A stretch of 64,000 nucleotides of DNA from Sphingobium sp. HWE2-09 (GTDB taxonomy: Bacteria > Pseudomonadota > Alphaproteobacteria > Sphingomonadales > Sphingomonadaceae): NCBI RefSeq assembly GCF_035989265.1, contig NZ_JAYKZX010000003.1, positions 2,604,001 through 2,668,000 of the forward strand. Reading direction: 5' to 3'. Positions 44,537 through 54,175 of the stretch are shown in pieces. Positions within the stretch are counted from its first letter, which is position 1; each line of letters opens with the position of its first letter. The notes beneath the pieces were generated by a model. That model had not been told where the DNA came from, did no database searches, and was given only the letters and a program-made list of their open reading frames with translations. The translations under genes and the position numbers were made by a program.

Positions 44537-46057
44537 ATGACGCTCATCAAGACCGCCGATCTGATCGACAGCGTGGCCGACGCGCTCCAGTTCATCAGCT
44601 ATTATCATCCGATGGATTATATCCGCGCGCTGGGCAAAGCCTATGACGCCGAAGCCAATCCGGCGGCCAAGGACGCCATCGCGCAGATCCTGACCAACAG
44701 CCGCATGTGCGCGGAGGGGCATCGCCCGATCTGCCAGGACACCGGCATCGTCAACGTCTTCGTCAAATGGGGCATGGACTGCCGCCTGGACGATAACAGC
44801 CGCTCCATGCAGGAGGTCGTGGATGAGGGCGTGCGCAAGGCGTACCTCAACCCCGAAAACCGCCTGCGCGCCTCGATCCTGCGCGATCCGGCCTTCGCCC
44901 GCCAGAATACCAAGGACAACACGCCCTGCGTGCTGAACGTGGAAATGGTGCCGGGCAACAAGGTGGTGATCGACGTCGCGGCCAAGGGCGGCGGGTCGGA
45001 GAACAAGACCAAGTTCAAGATGATGAACCCCAGCGACTCGATCGTCGATTGGGTGCTGGAGATGATCCCGCAGATGGGCGCTGGCTGGTGCCCGCCGGGC
45101 ATGTTGGGCATCGGCATCGGCGGCACCGCGGAAAAGGCGGTGGCGCTCGCGAAGGAAAGCCTGATGGAACCCATCGACATGGGCGAACTGAAGCTGCGCG
45201 GACCGCAGAACAAGATCGAGGAAATGCGGATCGAGATTTTCGACAAGGTCAATGCGCTGGGCATCGGCGCGCAGGGACTGGGTGGCCTCTCCACCATCCT
45301 CGACGTCAAGATTTACGACTATCCCTGCCATGCGGCGGGCAAGCCGGTGGCGATGATCCCCAATTGCGCCGCCACCCGTCATGCGCATTTCACGCTGGAC
45401 GGTTCCGGCCCCGCTTATCTCGAAGCGCCCAAGATTTCCGAATGGCCGCAGGTCGACTGGAAGCCGAGCAAGGAGGCGATCAGCGTCGATCTCAACACGC
45501 TGACGCCGGAAATCGTGCAAAGCTGGAAGCATGGCGACCGGCTGCTGCTGAACGGCAAGATGCTGACCGGCCGCGACGCCGCGCACAAGCGGATCAAGGA
45601 TATGCTGAGCCGCGGCGAGCCGCTGCCGGTCGATTTCAAGGGCCGCGTCATTTACTATGTCGGCCCGGTCGATCCGGTGCGCGACGAAGTGGTCGGCCCG
45701 GCCGGTCCCACCACCGCGACCCGCATGGACAGCTTCATGGACATGATGCTGGAACAGGGGCTGCTGGGCTGCGTCGGCAAGGCCGAACGCGGCGTCGCAG
45801 CGACGGAGAGCATCGCCAGGCATAAGAGCGCCTATCTGATGGCGGTCGGCGGCGCGGCATATCTGGTCGCCCGCGCGATCAAGGGCGCGAAGGTCGTGGG
45901 CTTTGAAGATCTGGGCATGGAGGCGATCTACGAATTCGACGTCCAGGACATGCCGGTGACCGTCGCAGTCGACAGCGAAGGCCAGAACGTCCACCGCCTG
46001 GCCCCGCTGGTGTGGCAGGAAAAGATCAAGCGCGAGAAGCTGCTCGAAGGCGCGTGA
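44537..46057 (+). CDS. fumA: Fumarate hydratase, class I (iron-sulfur)
   Basis: This 506-residue protein starts at ATG 44537 after AGGGTAAG. It is the fused alpha-beta form. Cluster cysteines are seen in CQDTGIVNVF, AGWCPPGMLGIGIGG and NCAATRHAHF. The C-terminal beta domain has VGPAGPTTATRMD and LMAVGGAAYLVA. It interconverts fumarate and malate in the TCA cycle; it needs a 4Fe-4S cluster and is oxygen-sensitive. Confidence 0.95.
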   Translation: MTLIKTADLIDSVADALQFISYYHPMDYIRALGKAYDAEANPAAKDAIAQILTNSRMCAEGHRPICQDTGIVNVFVKWGMDCRLDDNSRSMQEVVDEGVRKAYLNPENRLRASILRDPAFARQNTKDNTPCVLNVEMVPGNKVVIDVAAKGGGSENKTKFKMMNPSDSIVDWVLEMIPQMGAGWCPPGMLGIGIGGTAEKAVALAKESLMEPIDMGELKLRGPQNKIEEMRIEIFDKVNALGIGAQGLGGLSTILDVKIYDYPCHAAGKPVAMIPNCAATRHAHFTLDGSGPAYLEAPKISEWPQVDWKPSKEAISVDLNTLTPEIVQSWKHGDRLLLNGKMLTGRDAAHKRIKDMLSRGEPLPVDFKGRVIYYVGPVDPVRDEVVGPAGPTTATRMDSFMDMMLEQGLLGCVGKAERGVAATESIARHKSAYLMAVGGAAYLVARAIKGAKVVGFEDLGMEAIYEFDVQDMPVTVAVDSEGQNVHRLAPLVWQEKIKREKLLEGA

Positions 46058-46066
46058 CCGACTTCA

Positions 46067-46122
46067 TCCTCCCCAAGCTTGCTTGGGGAGGGGGACCGCT
46101 CGCAAAGCGAGTGGTGGAGGGG
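46067..46122 (+). repeat. Left arm of repeat pair around DUF559 gene
   Basis: TCCTCCCC...GGGGAGGGGGACCG...GTGGTGGAGGGG. An inverted copy of the same consensus lies at 46476-46528, inside the 3' end of the gene. Confidence 0.85.
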
Positions 46123-46129
46123 CAATGCG

Positions 46130-46546
46130 ATGCCGCCAAGAAGGCAGACTGTCGAGAAAGCGCGCCAGCTTCGCCGCGCCCTGACACCGCCCGAAGTCGC
46201 CCTTTGGCAATGGATGCGCACGCGGCCGCAAAGGTTGAAATTCCGGCGGCAGCACCCGCTTGGCCCTTATGTGCTGGATTTTTATCATGCCGCCGCGCGG
46301 TTGGCGATCGAGGTGGACGGCGCAATCCATGACGATCCCCGCCAGATGGCGCATGATGCGCGGCGCGATGCGTGGTTGCAGGAGCAAGGGATCAGCGTTC
46401 TGCGGATTAAAGCGGCGGACGTGATAGACGATCTCGACGCGGTGACACGGCTTATACTCGACCGTAGCGCGACTTCCCCTCCACCATTGCTTCGCAACGG
46501 TCCCCCTCCCCGCTTCGCGCGGGGAGGATTAGAAGATTCTGCATAA
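46130..46546 (+). CDS. DUF559 domain protein
   Basis: This 138-residue protein resembles very-short-patch-repair-like endonuclease folds (DUF559): ALTPPEVALWQWMR, KFRRQHPLGPYVLDFYHAAARLAIEVDGAIHDD, LQEQGISVLRI. The E/D-VDG and Q.PLG residues fit the nuclease core. The last 25 residues (TSPPPLLRNGPPPRFARGG) are encoded by an inverted repeat arm, and the 5' flank carries the other arm. Confidence 0.85.
   Translation: MPPRRQTVEKARQLRRALTPPEVALWQWMRTRPQRLKFRRQHPLGPYVLDFYHAAARLAIEVDGAIHDDPRQMAHDARRDAWLQEQGISVLRIKAADVIDDLDAVTRLILDRSATSPPPLLRNGPPPRFARGGLEDSA
46476..46528 (-). repeat. Right arm of repeat pair around DUF559 gene
   Basis: Inverted relative of 46067-46122. It codes for the Pro/Arg-rich C-terminus of the DUF559 protein. 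Confidence 0.85.
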
Positions 46547-46629
46547 CCCGGATCAACTTGCCTGCCGCCACAGGAACCCGCCCCCGCGCCCGGCATTGTC
46601 ACCGGCACCCTATAGCCGGAGCATCGCTC

Positions 46630-46866
46630 ATGTCCTTCACCCAACTCGATCCGCCCCTGCCCGTCCATGTCGAAGGCAAAGGGAAGGGCTATGCCCTGGC
46701 CGTCATCGATTATGGGCAGGAGCATAATCTGATCTGGGTGACGGGCCTGAGCGAGTTGGGCGAAATCTGGTGCGCGCCCAATCCGCTGGTGCGGCTGGAG
46801 GCGAACTGGACGATGGGGCGGCAAAGCCTGCCCCATGCGCTACCGCCCGGCGCCAAGCCCAGTTGA
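46630..46866 (+). CDS. Small hypothetical protein
   Basis: This 78-residue protein reads PLPVHVEGKGKGYALAVIDY, NLIWVTGLSELGEIWCAPNP and ends basic. It is a small beta-rich protein, likely cytoplasmic. I do not know its function. It lies 38 bp before the transporter gene on the same strand. Confidence 0.7.
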   Translation: MSFTQLDPPLPVHVEGKGKGYALAVIDYGQEHNLIWVTGLSELGEIWCAPNPLVRLEANWTMGRQSLPHALPPGAKPS

Positions 46867-46904
46867 TGAGGTGACGAACCGCGCCTGCGCTGTATAGGGC
46901 AGGC

Positions 46905-47822
46905 ATGATCACATCCCCGATCTGGTTGCCCGCGACGCTGGTCGCCGGGGCCGTGCAGGCTTGGCGCACCGCCTTGCAGCGCCGCGTCAGCCACAGCCTG
47001 TCGCTCAACGCCGCAGGTCTGGTCCGCTATCTCTACGGCATTCCGTTTACGCTGCTGCTGCTGGGCGGCTATACGCTGTTCGTCGCCGCGCCGGTGCCTG
47101 CGATCGCCCCCGGCTTCCTGCTTTTTTCCCTCGGCGGCGGGCTGGCGCAGATCATTGCCACCAACCTGCTGATCACGGCGTTCCGCCATCGCAATTTCGT
47201 CGTCGGCACCGCCTATTCCAAGACAGAGGCGGTCCAGGGCGCGCTATTGTCCTTCCTCTTGCTGGGCGAGCGGCTCAGCCCCCTCGCCTGGGCCGGGATC
47301 GGTTGCGGCGTCGTCGGGGTGATGCTGTTGTCCACCGGCGGCAAACGGATGGGGCCGGGCGATTTCCTGCGCGCCCTTGCCCAGCCAGCCGCGCTCACCG
47401 GCATCGCGTCCGGCTTTTTCTTTGCGCTGACCGCGATCGGCATCCGTCGCGCGACGCAGGCGGTGGGTGGCGACGACCGCATCCTGGCCGCCCTGCTCGT
47501 GCTGGTCGCCACGGTGCTGCTCCAGACACTGATGCAGGGCGCCTATCTGATGCTGCGTGAACCCGGCGAGATGCGGCGGGTGTTCGCGAGTTGGCGGGTG
47601 TCGGGCCAAGTCGGGCTGCTCTCCGCGCTGGGCAGCGCGTGCTGGTTCACCGGCTTTGCCACGGCGCCCGTGGCGCTAGTGCGGATCGTCGGACAGATCG
47701 AGGTCGCCTTCACCATGGCGTTCGCCCATTTCTACCTGAAAGAACGGATTTGGCGCAGCGAAGCCGCCGGACTGTTGCTGGTGGTGGCCGGGGTCGCGCT
47801 GGCGCTCATGGGTGCTTTATGA
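46905..47822 (+). CDS. EamA/DMT family transporter
   Basis: This 305-residue protein has ten hydrophobic segments in two EamA halves, e.g. LGGGLAQIIATNLLITAF with SKTEAVQGALLSFLLLGERLSP and, near the end, LVRIVGQIEVAFTMAFAHFY with LKERIW. It probably exports a metabolite or takes up a small solute. The substrate cannot be said. Confidence 0.9.
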   Translation: MITSPIWLPATLVAGAVQAWRTALQRRVSHSLSLNAAGLVRYLYGIPFTLLLLGGYTLFVAAPVPAIAPGFLLFSLGGGLAQIIATNLLITAFRHRNFVVGTAYSKTEAVQGALLSFLLLGERLSPLAWAGIGCGVVGVMLLSTGGKRMGPGDFLRALAQPAALTGIASGFFFALTAIGIRRATQAVGGDDRILAALLVLVATVLLQTLMQGAYLMLREPGEMRRVFASWRVSGQVGLLSALGSACWFTGFATAPVALVRIVGQIEVAFTMAFAHFYLKERIWRSEAAGLLLVVAGVALALMGAL

Positions 47823-47876
47823 CCGGACTGGGCCATCGCTAACCTTTCCTTCACCATGGTCGGATAGCCACGTCAT

Positions 47877-49280
47877 GTGGCACAAGAAGCGCAATCCGAA
47901 ACCATCGCCCAAGCGGTCATGAAAGTCGCCAAATTGTCGGGCGACCTGGGCATCCGCACGCTCGATCTGCAGGCGGACATCAGCGAGCTGGCCGACCGGG
48001 TCACGCATCAGGCGCGCACGATCGAAGCGATCAGCGGCGCGGCCGTGCAATTGTCGCGCGACGGCGACAGCGTATCCATGGCCGGGCAGGAAGCGCGCGC
48101 GCAGGCCGTCGCCGCCCGCGCGATCATCGATGATTCGGGTCGGCAACTGTCCGCCGCCAACCATAATTTCGTCGACCTGATCGAACAGGTGAAGCAGGTC
48201 CACAGTCGGCTTGACGGCTTTGGCGACGCGTTGAAGACCGTCGCCCATGTCACCAGCGTGATCAGCGGCATCGCCCGCCAGACCAACCTTCTGGCGCTCA
48301 ACGCCACGATAGAGGCGGCGCGCGCGGGCGACGCCGGGCGCGGCTTTGCCGTGGTCGCATCCGAAGTGAAGAAGCTGGCGCAGGAAACCGCCGCCGCGAC
48401 GAACACGATCGAACAGTCGATCGCGGCCCTGACCGGCGAAGCGGGCGGCATGCTTGCCAGCATCACGCAGGGCGCGCAGACCGCGCGCACCGCACTCAAC
48501 GACACCAAGAATATCGAGACGCTGGTCGATCGGCTGGGCGGATTGATGCAGGGTCTGTCCAACAATAGCGAGGAAGTGGCCGAGCGGATCGCATCCATGG
48601 TCGGGTCGGCAGGCGAAATTCGCGGCGGACTGGCGGCGCTCGCCAGCACGTCGACGGATAATGCCGACGGGCTGCAGCGCCTCTCGGGCCGCGTGTCCAC
48701 GGCCAGCGACGACACCAACGAACTGCTGCAATATCTGGCGGAAAGCGGCGTCGATATTCCCGACTCGCCCTATATCCGCTTCAGCCTGGACAGCGCACAG
48801 CAGGTCAGCCGCGCGATCGAGCGGGCGATCGACTCGGGTGCAGTCAGCGAAGCGGCGATCTTCAGCGATCATCACACCCCCATCCCCGGCACCAACCCGC
48901 CGCTCTTCTCCCATCCGGTGCAGGACGCGATGTTGCCCGCTGCCCGCGCCGCGCAGGAAAAGGCGCGCGGCTTCCCCGGCCTGTTCGGCATGACCTTTAC
49001 CGACCGCAACGCCTTCGGCGCGGTCGCCATGCCCGAACGCGCCCAGCCGCAACGGCCGGGCGACGAGGCCTGGAACCTGGAATATGCGCGCCAGGGGATG
49101 ATCTTCGACTTCCCAGACACCCGCGCGCAGGCGAAGACCACCAAACCCTTCTGCATCAAAGCCTATCGCCGCCTGACCGCGCAGGGCGAAGTCATCCTGC
49201 TGAAACAGGTGATCGCGTCGATCCATGTGAAGGGCCGCCATTGGGGCATCCTGCAGATGGCCTATCAGGATCAGGGCTAG
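47877..49280 (+). CDS. Soluble methyl-accepting chemotaxis-like protein with C-terminal sensor
   Basis: This 467-residue protein starts at GTG. There is no membrane segment. The first 290 residues are a coiled coil with the conserved hairpin [20 protein letters not shown] and [20 protein letters not shown]. The last 170 residues ([21 protein letters not shown] to [11 protein letters not shown]) look like a sensory domain. The order, signal domain first, is opposite to classical receptors. It probably senses something in the cytoplasm. Confidence 0.85.
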   Translation: MAQEAQSETIAQAVMKVAKLSGDLGIRTLDLQADISELADRVTHQARTIEAISGAAVQLSRDGDSVSMAGQEARAQAVAARAIIDDSGRQLSAANHNFVDLIEQVKQVHSRLDGFGDALKTVAHVTSVISGIARQTNLLALNATIEAARAGDAGRGFAVVASEVKKLAQETAAATNTIEQSIAALTGEAGGMLASITQGAQTARTALNDTKNIETLVDRLGGLMQGLSNNSEEVAERIASMVGSAGEIRGGLAALASTSTDNADGLQRLSGRVSTASDDTNELLQYLAESGVDIPDSPYIRFSLDSAQQVSRAIERAIDSGAVSEAAIFSDHHTPIPGTNPPLFSHPVQDAMLPAARAAQEKARGFPGLFGMTFTDRNAFGAVAMPERAQPQRPGDEAWNLEYARQGMIFDFPDTRAQAKTTKPFCIKAYRRLTAQGEVILLKQVIASIHVKGRHWGILQMAYQDQG

Positions 49281-49317
49281 CGGCGCACTATGCGTGGGTT
49301 GGAGTAGCAAGGCATAT

Positions 49318-49441
49318 TCCCCCTCCCGTTTACGGGAGGGGGTTAGGGGGTGGGCCAGCGCAACGTAGCGCTGGCCCACCCCGCTGCGACTAGCTCGCCG
49401 CGCGAGCAAGTCTCGCTACCCCTCCCGCCTGCGGGAGGGGC
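49318..49441. repeat. Cluster of three palindromes
   Basis: Three hairpin units follow each other: CCCTCCCGTTTACGGGAGGG, then GGGTGGGCCAGCG with inverted CGCTGGCCCACCC, then CCCTCCCGCCTGCGGGAGGG. They lie between convergent genes and may be terminators or mobile palindromes. Confidence 0.8.
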
Positions 49442-49475
49442 ATGCCGGCTCCCACCCCAAATCAGCCGCGCGCCA

Positions 49476-51242
49476 TCACCCGACCCGCTTGAAGATCCAG
49501 CCGATGCTCGAACCGCCGGGCAGCGCCTCGCTCGTCACCACCAGTTGCTTGGTCGGATGCGGACGGCCATCGCCATCGACCCACAGGCTGTCCTCGACGG
49601 TCAGCACGCCGGCGCCGGTGCGAAATTGCCAGAGCGCGCCCATATCGATGCGCAACAGCCCACCCTGATTGTCCGCGGTCAGCGTCGGTTCGACGCCGGG
49701 CGCCAGATGGAAACGCAACTGCACCGGCTGTCTGCCGGGCTTGCGGCGGCGCTCGGCCGGGGTCAGCATATCCTCGCCCCGGATTTCCTTGCCATCGCCG
49801 CTCATCATCAGCAGGCGGCGGTGGACATATCCCATGCGCCGGACATAGCCGTCATGGGACAGGTCCAGGCGGCTGCCATTGTCCAGTTCCTGCCGGTTCA
49901 ACTCGACCTCGGTCACGCCCTTGCCCAGCGTCCCGTCGGGCAGCAGCGCGGTGGAATTATTGTCGCTCAAAACCAACGTGCTGTGCGCCGCCGTGGTGCG
50001 CAGTCCTTGCGCCAGGTCGCGCGGTATCCACGCCCCCTCCAGCGCCGCGCCGCCGCAATTGACCACCAGCCGCAGCGGCCCGTCGCTGATCTCGATCGCG
50101 CCGGTCGATGCGCAGCCCGCTTCGGCCAGCCGCGCGACCGGCGGCGGGGCGGCGTCGATCTGCAGCACGGTCGCGCCTGCCGCGATCCGCTGATAGCCCC
50201 AGTCGCGCGCCTGGCGCAGCGGCCGGGCGCGCACCCGGCTAGCCGCGACCACGGCGGTGACGATGTCCGGGTCGATCGCGCCCGCACCCTGCCAGCTGCC
50301 CAGGCCGCCATCGCCATGGGTCAGGCCCAGCAGCGCAGGAACCGCCCGGTTCAGCCCTTCGGTCAGGAAGGCGGGTGGCGTTTCGCGCCGCACGTCATAG
50401 ACCGCGCGCAGCATGGATAGCAGCATCACCGCCTCCAGCTGCGCCAGCGGGGATCGCGACACGATCCCACCATCGGCATGGAAACCGCTGTCGATCGCTC
50501 GCTTCAGCCCCGCTTCGCCGAACAGCTTGCGCGCGGCCCCGCCGGGGATCAGCAGCGCGGCGGCGACGATGCCGCACCAGGCGACGAGCCGGGGCAGACC
50601 CATCGGCGCCTTGTCCGCGCTGCGATCCAGATGCCGCGCGGTCCGCGCGATGCAGTTCAGCACCAGCGATCGATAGACCAGATCGCTGGAGGACAGGATC
50701 AACGGCGCATGGGCGGTCCAGAACAGCAGCCGCCAACCCGCATTGTCCGCGCGCCACGCCGGTTCGCTCGGCGTTTCGGCATGGACGTTCAGCCATTTGC
50801 GCATGATGCTTTCGGCGATCGGCGCGCCCTGTTCGCGCGACGCGGCGCTCGCCAGGTCGCGCAACCAGCGGAAGCCATGCAGATAGTCGGCAAAGGCGGG
50901 ACCGACCGACAGGCGCGCAAAATCCAGCGTGTCGATCGGCAGCTTATGCCCACGGAACAGCATATAGCCCGCCCGCATCGCCGCGCCCGCCCGGCCATCG
51001 CCGGGAATGGCGTCATCCGGCACCGCCAGCAGCTTGAGCGGATATTTGCCGCGCAGCTTGCGACCATGGATCGGCGTCTTCCAGCTGAGCAGATAGAATT
51101 GATTGGCGATCTTCTGCGCCAGCGACAGTCCCTTGTCATCCGCAACGCGGATGAGACGCTTGCCCTGCTCTATGCCGTCGTCGCCCGTTTCCGGGGCGGC
51201 GTCGGACGGTGAGCGGCCCGGGATGCGCCGATAATCGTTCAC
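49476..51242 (-). CDS. Heparinase II/III family protein
   Basis: This 588-residue protein has an N-terminal all-alpha region ([30 protein letters not shown]) and the C-terminal heparinase II/III beta-sandwich ([43 protein letters not shown]). Residues such as His in AAHST fit the lyase or lipid-linked glycan-type site. The GTG start overlaps the rpe stop. The real substrate is unknown; it may act on an envelope polysaccharide. Confidence 0.9.
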   Translation of the reverse strand: MNDYRRIPGRSPSDAAPETGDDGIEQGKRLIRVADDKGLSLAQKIANQFYLLSWKTPIHGRKLRGKYPLKLLAVPDDAIPGDGRAGAAMRAGYMLFRGHKLPIDTLDFARLSVGPAFADYLHGFRWLRDLASAASREQGAPIAESIMRKWLNVHAETPSEPAWRADNAGWRLLFWTAHAPLILSSSDLVYRSLVLNCIARTARHLDRSADKAPMGLPRLVAWCGIVAAALLIPGGAARKLFGEAGLKRAIDSGFHADGGIVSRSPLAQLEAVMLLSMLRAVYDVRRETPPAFLTEGLNRAVPALLGLTHGDGGLGSWQGAGAIDPDIVTAVVAASRVRARPLRQARDWGYQRIAAGATVLQIDAAPPPVARLAEAGCASTGAIEISDGPLRLVVNCGGAALEGAWIPRDLAQGLRTTAAHSTLVLSDNNSTALLPDGTLGKGVTEVELNRQELDNGSRLDLSHDGYVRRMGYVHRRLLMMSGDGKEIRGEDMLTPAERRRKPGRQPVQLRFHLAPGVEPTLTADNQGGLLRIDMGALWQFRTGAGVLTVEDSLWVDGDGRPHPTKQLVVTSEALPGGSSIGWIFKRVG

Positions 51243-51901
51243 CCGCCCCGCAGCTTCCGGATATTGTCGGCATAGGCATCTGGCCCGCCACGGAAGGTCG
51301 CGGTGCCCGCGACCAGCACGTCCGCGCCTGCCGCAATCGCCTTGGGCGCGGTGGTGAAATCGATACCGCCATCGACCTGCAAGTGAATCTCGCGCCCCGA
51401 CTTGTCGATCATCTTGCGGATCGCTTCGATCTTGCGCAGTTGGTTCTCAATGAAGCTCTGCCCGCCGAAACCGGGATTGACGCTCATCACCAGGATCAGG
51501 TCGACATCGTCGATCAGATAATCGAGCATCTTGGCCGGGGTGCCGGGATTGAGCACGACGCCCGCCTTCACGCCCAGCGACTTGATATGCTGAACGGTGC
51601 GGTGAATGTGCGGCCCGGCCTCCGGATGCACGGTGATGATGTCGGACCCGGCGGCCACGAAGGCCTCCAGATACTGGTCCACCGGGGATATCATCAGATG
51701 GACGTCGAACGTCTTGGTCGTATGCGGGCGCAGCGCCTTCACCACGGCCGGGCCGATGGTGATGTTGGGCACGAAATGGCCGTCCATGACGTCGATATGC
51801 ACCCAGTCGCAGCCCGCAGCGTCGATGGCGCGGACCTCCTCGCCCAAGCGGGCGAAGTCGGCGGAGAGGATGGAGGGCGAGATGAGAATGGAACGGGTCA
51901 T
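51239..51901 (-). CDS. rpe: Ribulose-phosphate 3-epimerase
   Basis: This 220-residue TIM barrel has [30 protein letters not shown], and [15 protein letters not shown]. It interconverts ribulose-5-P and xylulose-5-P in the pentose phosphate route. Its stop overlaps the heparinase-like gene. Confidence 0.97.
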   Translation of the reverse strand: MTRSILISPSILSADFARLGEEVRAIDAAGCDWVHIDVMDGHFVPNITIGPAVVKALRPHTTKTFDVHLMISPVDQYLEAFVAAGSDIITVHPEAGPHIHRTVQHIKSLGVKAGVVLNPGTPAKMLDYLIDDVDLILVMSVNPGFGGQSFIENQLRKIEAIRKMIDKSGREIHLQVDGGIDFTTAPKAIAAGADVLVAGTATFRGGPDAYADNIRKLRGG

Positions 51902-51990
51902 TAACCGTTCGCCTTAATCGCCGCCGGGGGCAAGGGCAACGGACATTTGCAGGCGAGTCGCGATCTTTATCGGCGGCCGACCTGTGGACG

Positions 51991-52485
51991 TTAGAGCATC
52001 ACGAAAATCGTGGGGTCCAGCCGCCGGGACGTGGGCGCACCACGGGGCAGCAATTGCTTGACGCCATGCAGGCCAACGACCGCGCCGTCATCGTCCAGCA
52101 CCGGCGCCGCGATCAGCCGCATCGCGCACTGGCCTGCGCCGTCGATCTGGTGGATATCGACGTCCAGCGTGAAGCCGCGCCGATAACGGATAGCATAGGC
52201 GCGCAGCCGCTCCATCGCCTCTCGCGACTGCGCCGTATAGAGCGAGACGGAAAGCGCGCGCGACACGGCGCTGTCCCGTTCCAGCCCGAATATGTCGTAC
52301 ACGCCTGCGGTCCAGCACAGCGCATCGTCGTTCGCCAGGTCGCAATGCCACAGCCCCAGTCCGCGTTCGGCCAGCGCGGCATCGTTGCGCGCGATGGTGG
52401 GATCGAGCAGGACCGGCGCCAGATGCTCCCGCAGGTCTTGCAGCGGCCAGCTATGATGGAGAGGAAGAGGCTCGGTCGGACGCAC
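51991..52485 (-). CDS. PAS-like sensor domain protein
   Basis: This protein has 164 residues from GTG 52485 behind AAAGG; a TTG at 52527 extends the frame without a ribosome site. The core (GLGLWHCDLANDDALCWTAGVYDIFGLERD, in parts) and RRGFTLDVDIHQIDG...RLIAAPVLDDDGAVVGLHGV form one PAS fold. There is no output domain, so it may work as a single-domain modulator. Confidence 0.75.
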   Translation of the reverse strand: MRPTEPLPLHHSWPLQDLREHLAPVLLDPTIARNDAALAERGLGLWHCDLANDDALCWTAGVYDIFGLERDSAVSRALSVSLYTAQSREAMERLRAYAIRYRRGFTLDVDIHQIDGAGQCAMRLIAAPVLDDDGAVVGLHGVKQLLPRGAPTSRRLDPTIFVML

Positions 52486-52536
52486 AAGGCACCTTTCGCA
52501 CGGGGAAACCCTCTCTAAGCTGATCAAGGTTAAGGC

Positions 52537-53829
52537 TTAGTTCGCCGCCTTTGCAAGCCGCGCAATGAAAAATCCGTCCGCGCCGCCCTGCTCCGCCAAT
52601 GTATCGGGCAGAGTGCGCAGCCAGCCCTGTTCGGTCGGCGCGATGCCGTCCGGCGTTTCGCCCGGTTCGATCGGGACCAGCGCAAAATCGGGATGAGCCG
52701 CCAGGAATCGTTCGACCTGCTCTTCGCCCTCCGCGCGCTCGAGCGAGCAGGTAGCGTAGATGATCCGCCCGCCCGGCTTCAGCCAATCGGCGGCGCGGGC
52801 CAGCAATGCGCCCTGCAACTCCGCCATCTCCGCGATCTGGCGCGGACCGATCCGGTGCAGCACGTCGGGATGACGGCGATAGATGCCGGTCGCGGTGCAG
52901 GGCGCGTCCAGCAGGATCGCGTCCACCGGTGCGTCGGGCTGCCACTGGCGCAGGTCAGCCGCCATGACCTCCGCCGCCAAACTGGTGCGCGTCAGATTTT
53001 CGGACAGCCGCTCCAGCCGCTTCTTTGACTGGTCGATCGCGGCGACGCGCCATCCCGCCGCCGCCAATTGCATCGTCTTGCCGCCTGGCGCGGCGCACAG
53101 GTCCAGCACATGGCGACCCTCCCCCGGCCCCAGCAATCGTGCCGCGCAGGAAGCGGCGATATCCTGCACCCACCAGGCACCCTCGGCAAAGCCGGGCAGG
53201 CTGGGAATAGCGACGCTTTCGGGCAGGCGCACATGGCCGGGCGCGAACGATGTGCCATGCAATGCGGCTGTCCAGGTCGCTGTCTCACCGGGATCGCGCA
53301 GGCTGATATCGACCGGCGGCCGGATCGCATAGGCATGGGCAGCGGCCAGCGGCATCGCCTCGCCCCATTGCGTCGCCCAGCGTTCGGCGACCTCTACGGG
53401 CAATGTCGGCGGCACAGGCAGCGTCGGTTCGCCGCGCGTCACCGTGCCGAACACGCCATGGACCAGCTTGCGCGGCCCGCCATCGACCAGCGGCAGCCCA
53501 GTCGCGATCGCGGCATGGGCCGGTGTATCAAGTACCAGCGTCTGGATGAGCGCGATCCGCAGCACCATCCGCGCCTTCGCATCGGGCGGCAATATCTGCT
53601 TGGTCGCGCCGTCGATCATCGCATCGAGATCGGGCAGGTGCCGCAGCGTTTCAGCCGCGATCGCATGGACCAGCGCACGATCGGCGGGCGGCAATCCCTG
53701 CGCCGCGCCGTGCAACGCCAATTCCAGCGGATCGCCCCGGCGCAACACCGCATCGAGCAATTTGAGCGCCGCGCGGCGGGCAGGCAGGCCGGGGACATCT
53801 TCGGGGCGGGGAGCGGGACGGCGGGACAT
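52537..53829 (-). CDS. rsmB: 16S rRNA (cytosine-5) methyltransferase RsmB-like
   Basis: This 430-residue protein has an N-terminal NusB-like RNA-binding domain (ARRAALKLLDAVLRRGDP) and a C-terminal SAM methyltransferase domain with VLDLCAAPGGKTMQLA, the catalytic Cys motif LLDAPCTATGIYRRHPD and the second Cys in IIYATCSLERAEGE. It probably methylates C967 of 16S rRNA. A separate, unknown small gene lies just upstream. Confidence 0.93.
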   Translation of the reverse strand: MSRRPAPRPEDVPGLPARRAALKLLDAVLRRGDPLELALHGAAQGLPPADRALVHAIAAETLRHLPDLDAMIDGATKQILPPDAKARMVLRIALIQTLVLDTPAHAAIATGLPLVDGGPRKLVHGVFGTVTRGEPTLPVPPTLPVEVAERWATQWGEAMPLAAAHAYAIRPPVDISLRDPGETATWTAALHGTSFAPGHVRLPESVAIPSLPGFAEGAWWVQDIAASCAARLLGPGEGRHVLDLCAAPGGKTMQLAAAGWRVAAIDQSKKRLERLSENLTRTSLAAEVMAADLRQWQPDAPVDAILLDAPCTATGIYRRHPDVLHRIGPRQIAEMAELQGALLARAADWLKPGGRIIYATCSLERAEGEEQVERFLAAHPDFALVPIEPGETPDGIAPTEQGWLRTLPDTLAEQGGADGFFIARLAKAAN

Positions 53830-53854
53830 GGGCGGCCCCTACGCGCTTTTACCC

Positions 53855-54175
53855 TCAAAGAAAATGGGCGACGCCAAAGCCAACACTTAGGAACAACGCG
53901 ATCCAGCCAACGACGCCGACCCATAGCGCCAGCCAGTCCGACCGGCGCGGCCTGGGATGGCTACCCTTGGGCACGACCCGCAGGGAGGACGGGATGCGTT
54001 TCTTTCCGAAGGTCATGACGGCAATCACCCGCCGCCCCACGCCATGAAAGAAGCGCGCGGTGTGACCGGAGAATATATGCTCGGCGACCATGCCGACCGC
54101 GTTGAGCGCTTCGATCGCGCCGCCGACCAGTCGCCCGGTGAAGGCGATGGCCTCGATAACCTCATCGATGGGCAT
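53855..54175 (-). CDS. Hypothetical protein with C-terminal membrane segment
   Basis: This 106-residue protein starts at ATG 54175, sharing a base with the htpX stop. The N-terminal helix (IDEVIEAIAFTGRLVGGAIEALNAVGMVAEHIFSG) is amphipathic, and the C-terminus (WLALWVGVVGWIALFLSVGFGV) is one membrane helix. It is coupled with htpX, so it may aid that protease. The family is not known. Confidence 0.7.
   Translation of the reverse strand: MPIDEVIEAIAFTGRLVGGAIEALNAVGMVAEHIFSGHTARFFHGVGRRVIAVMTFGKKRIPSSLRVVPKGSHPRPRRSDWLALWVGVVGWIALFLSVGFGVAHFL

Noticed and set aside
44465..45994. Minus-strand frame of 509 codons
   Set aside because: Antisense to the fumarase gene, whose cluster cysteines and length are normal.
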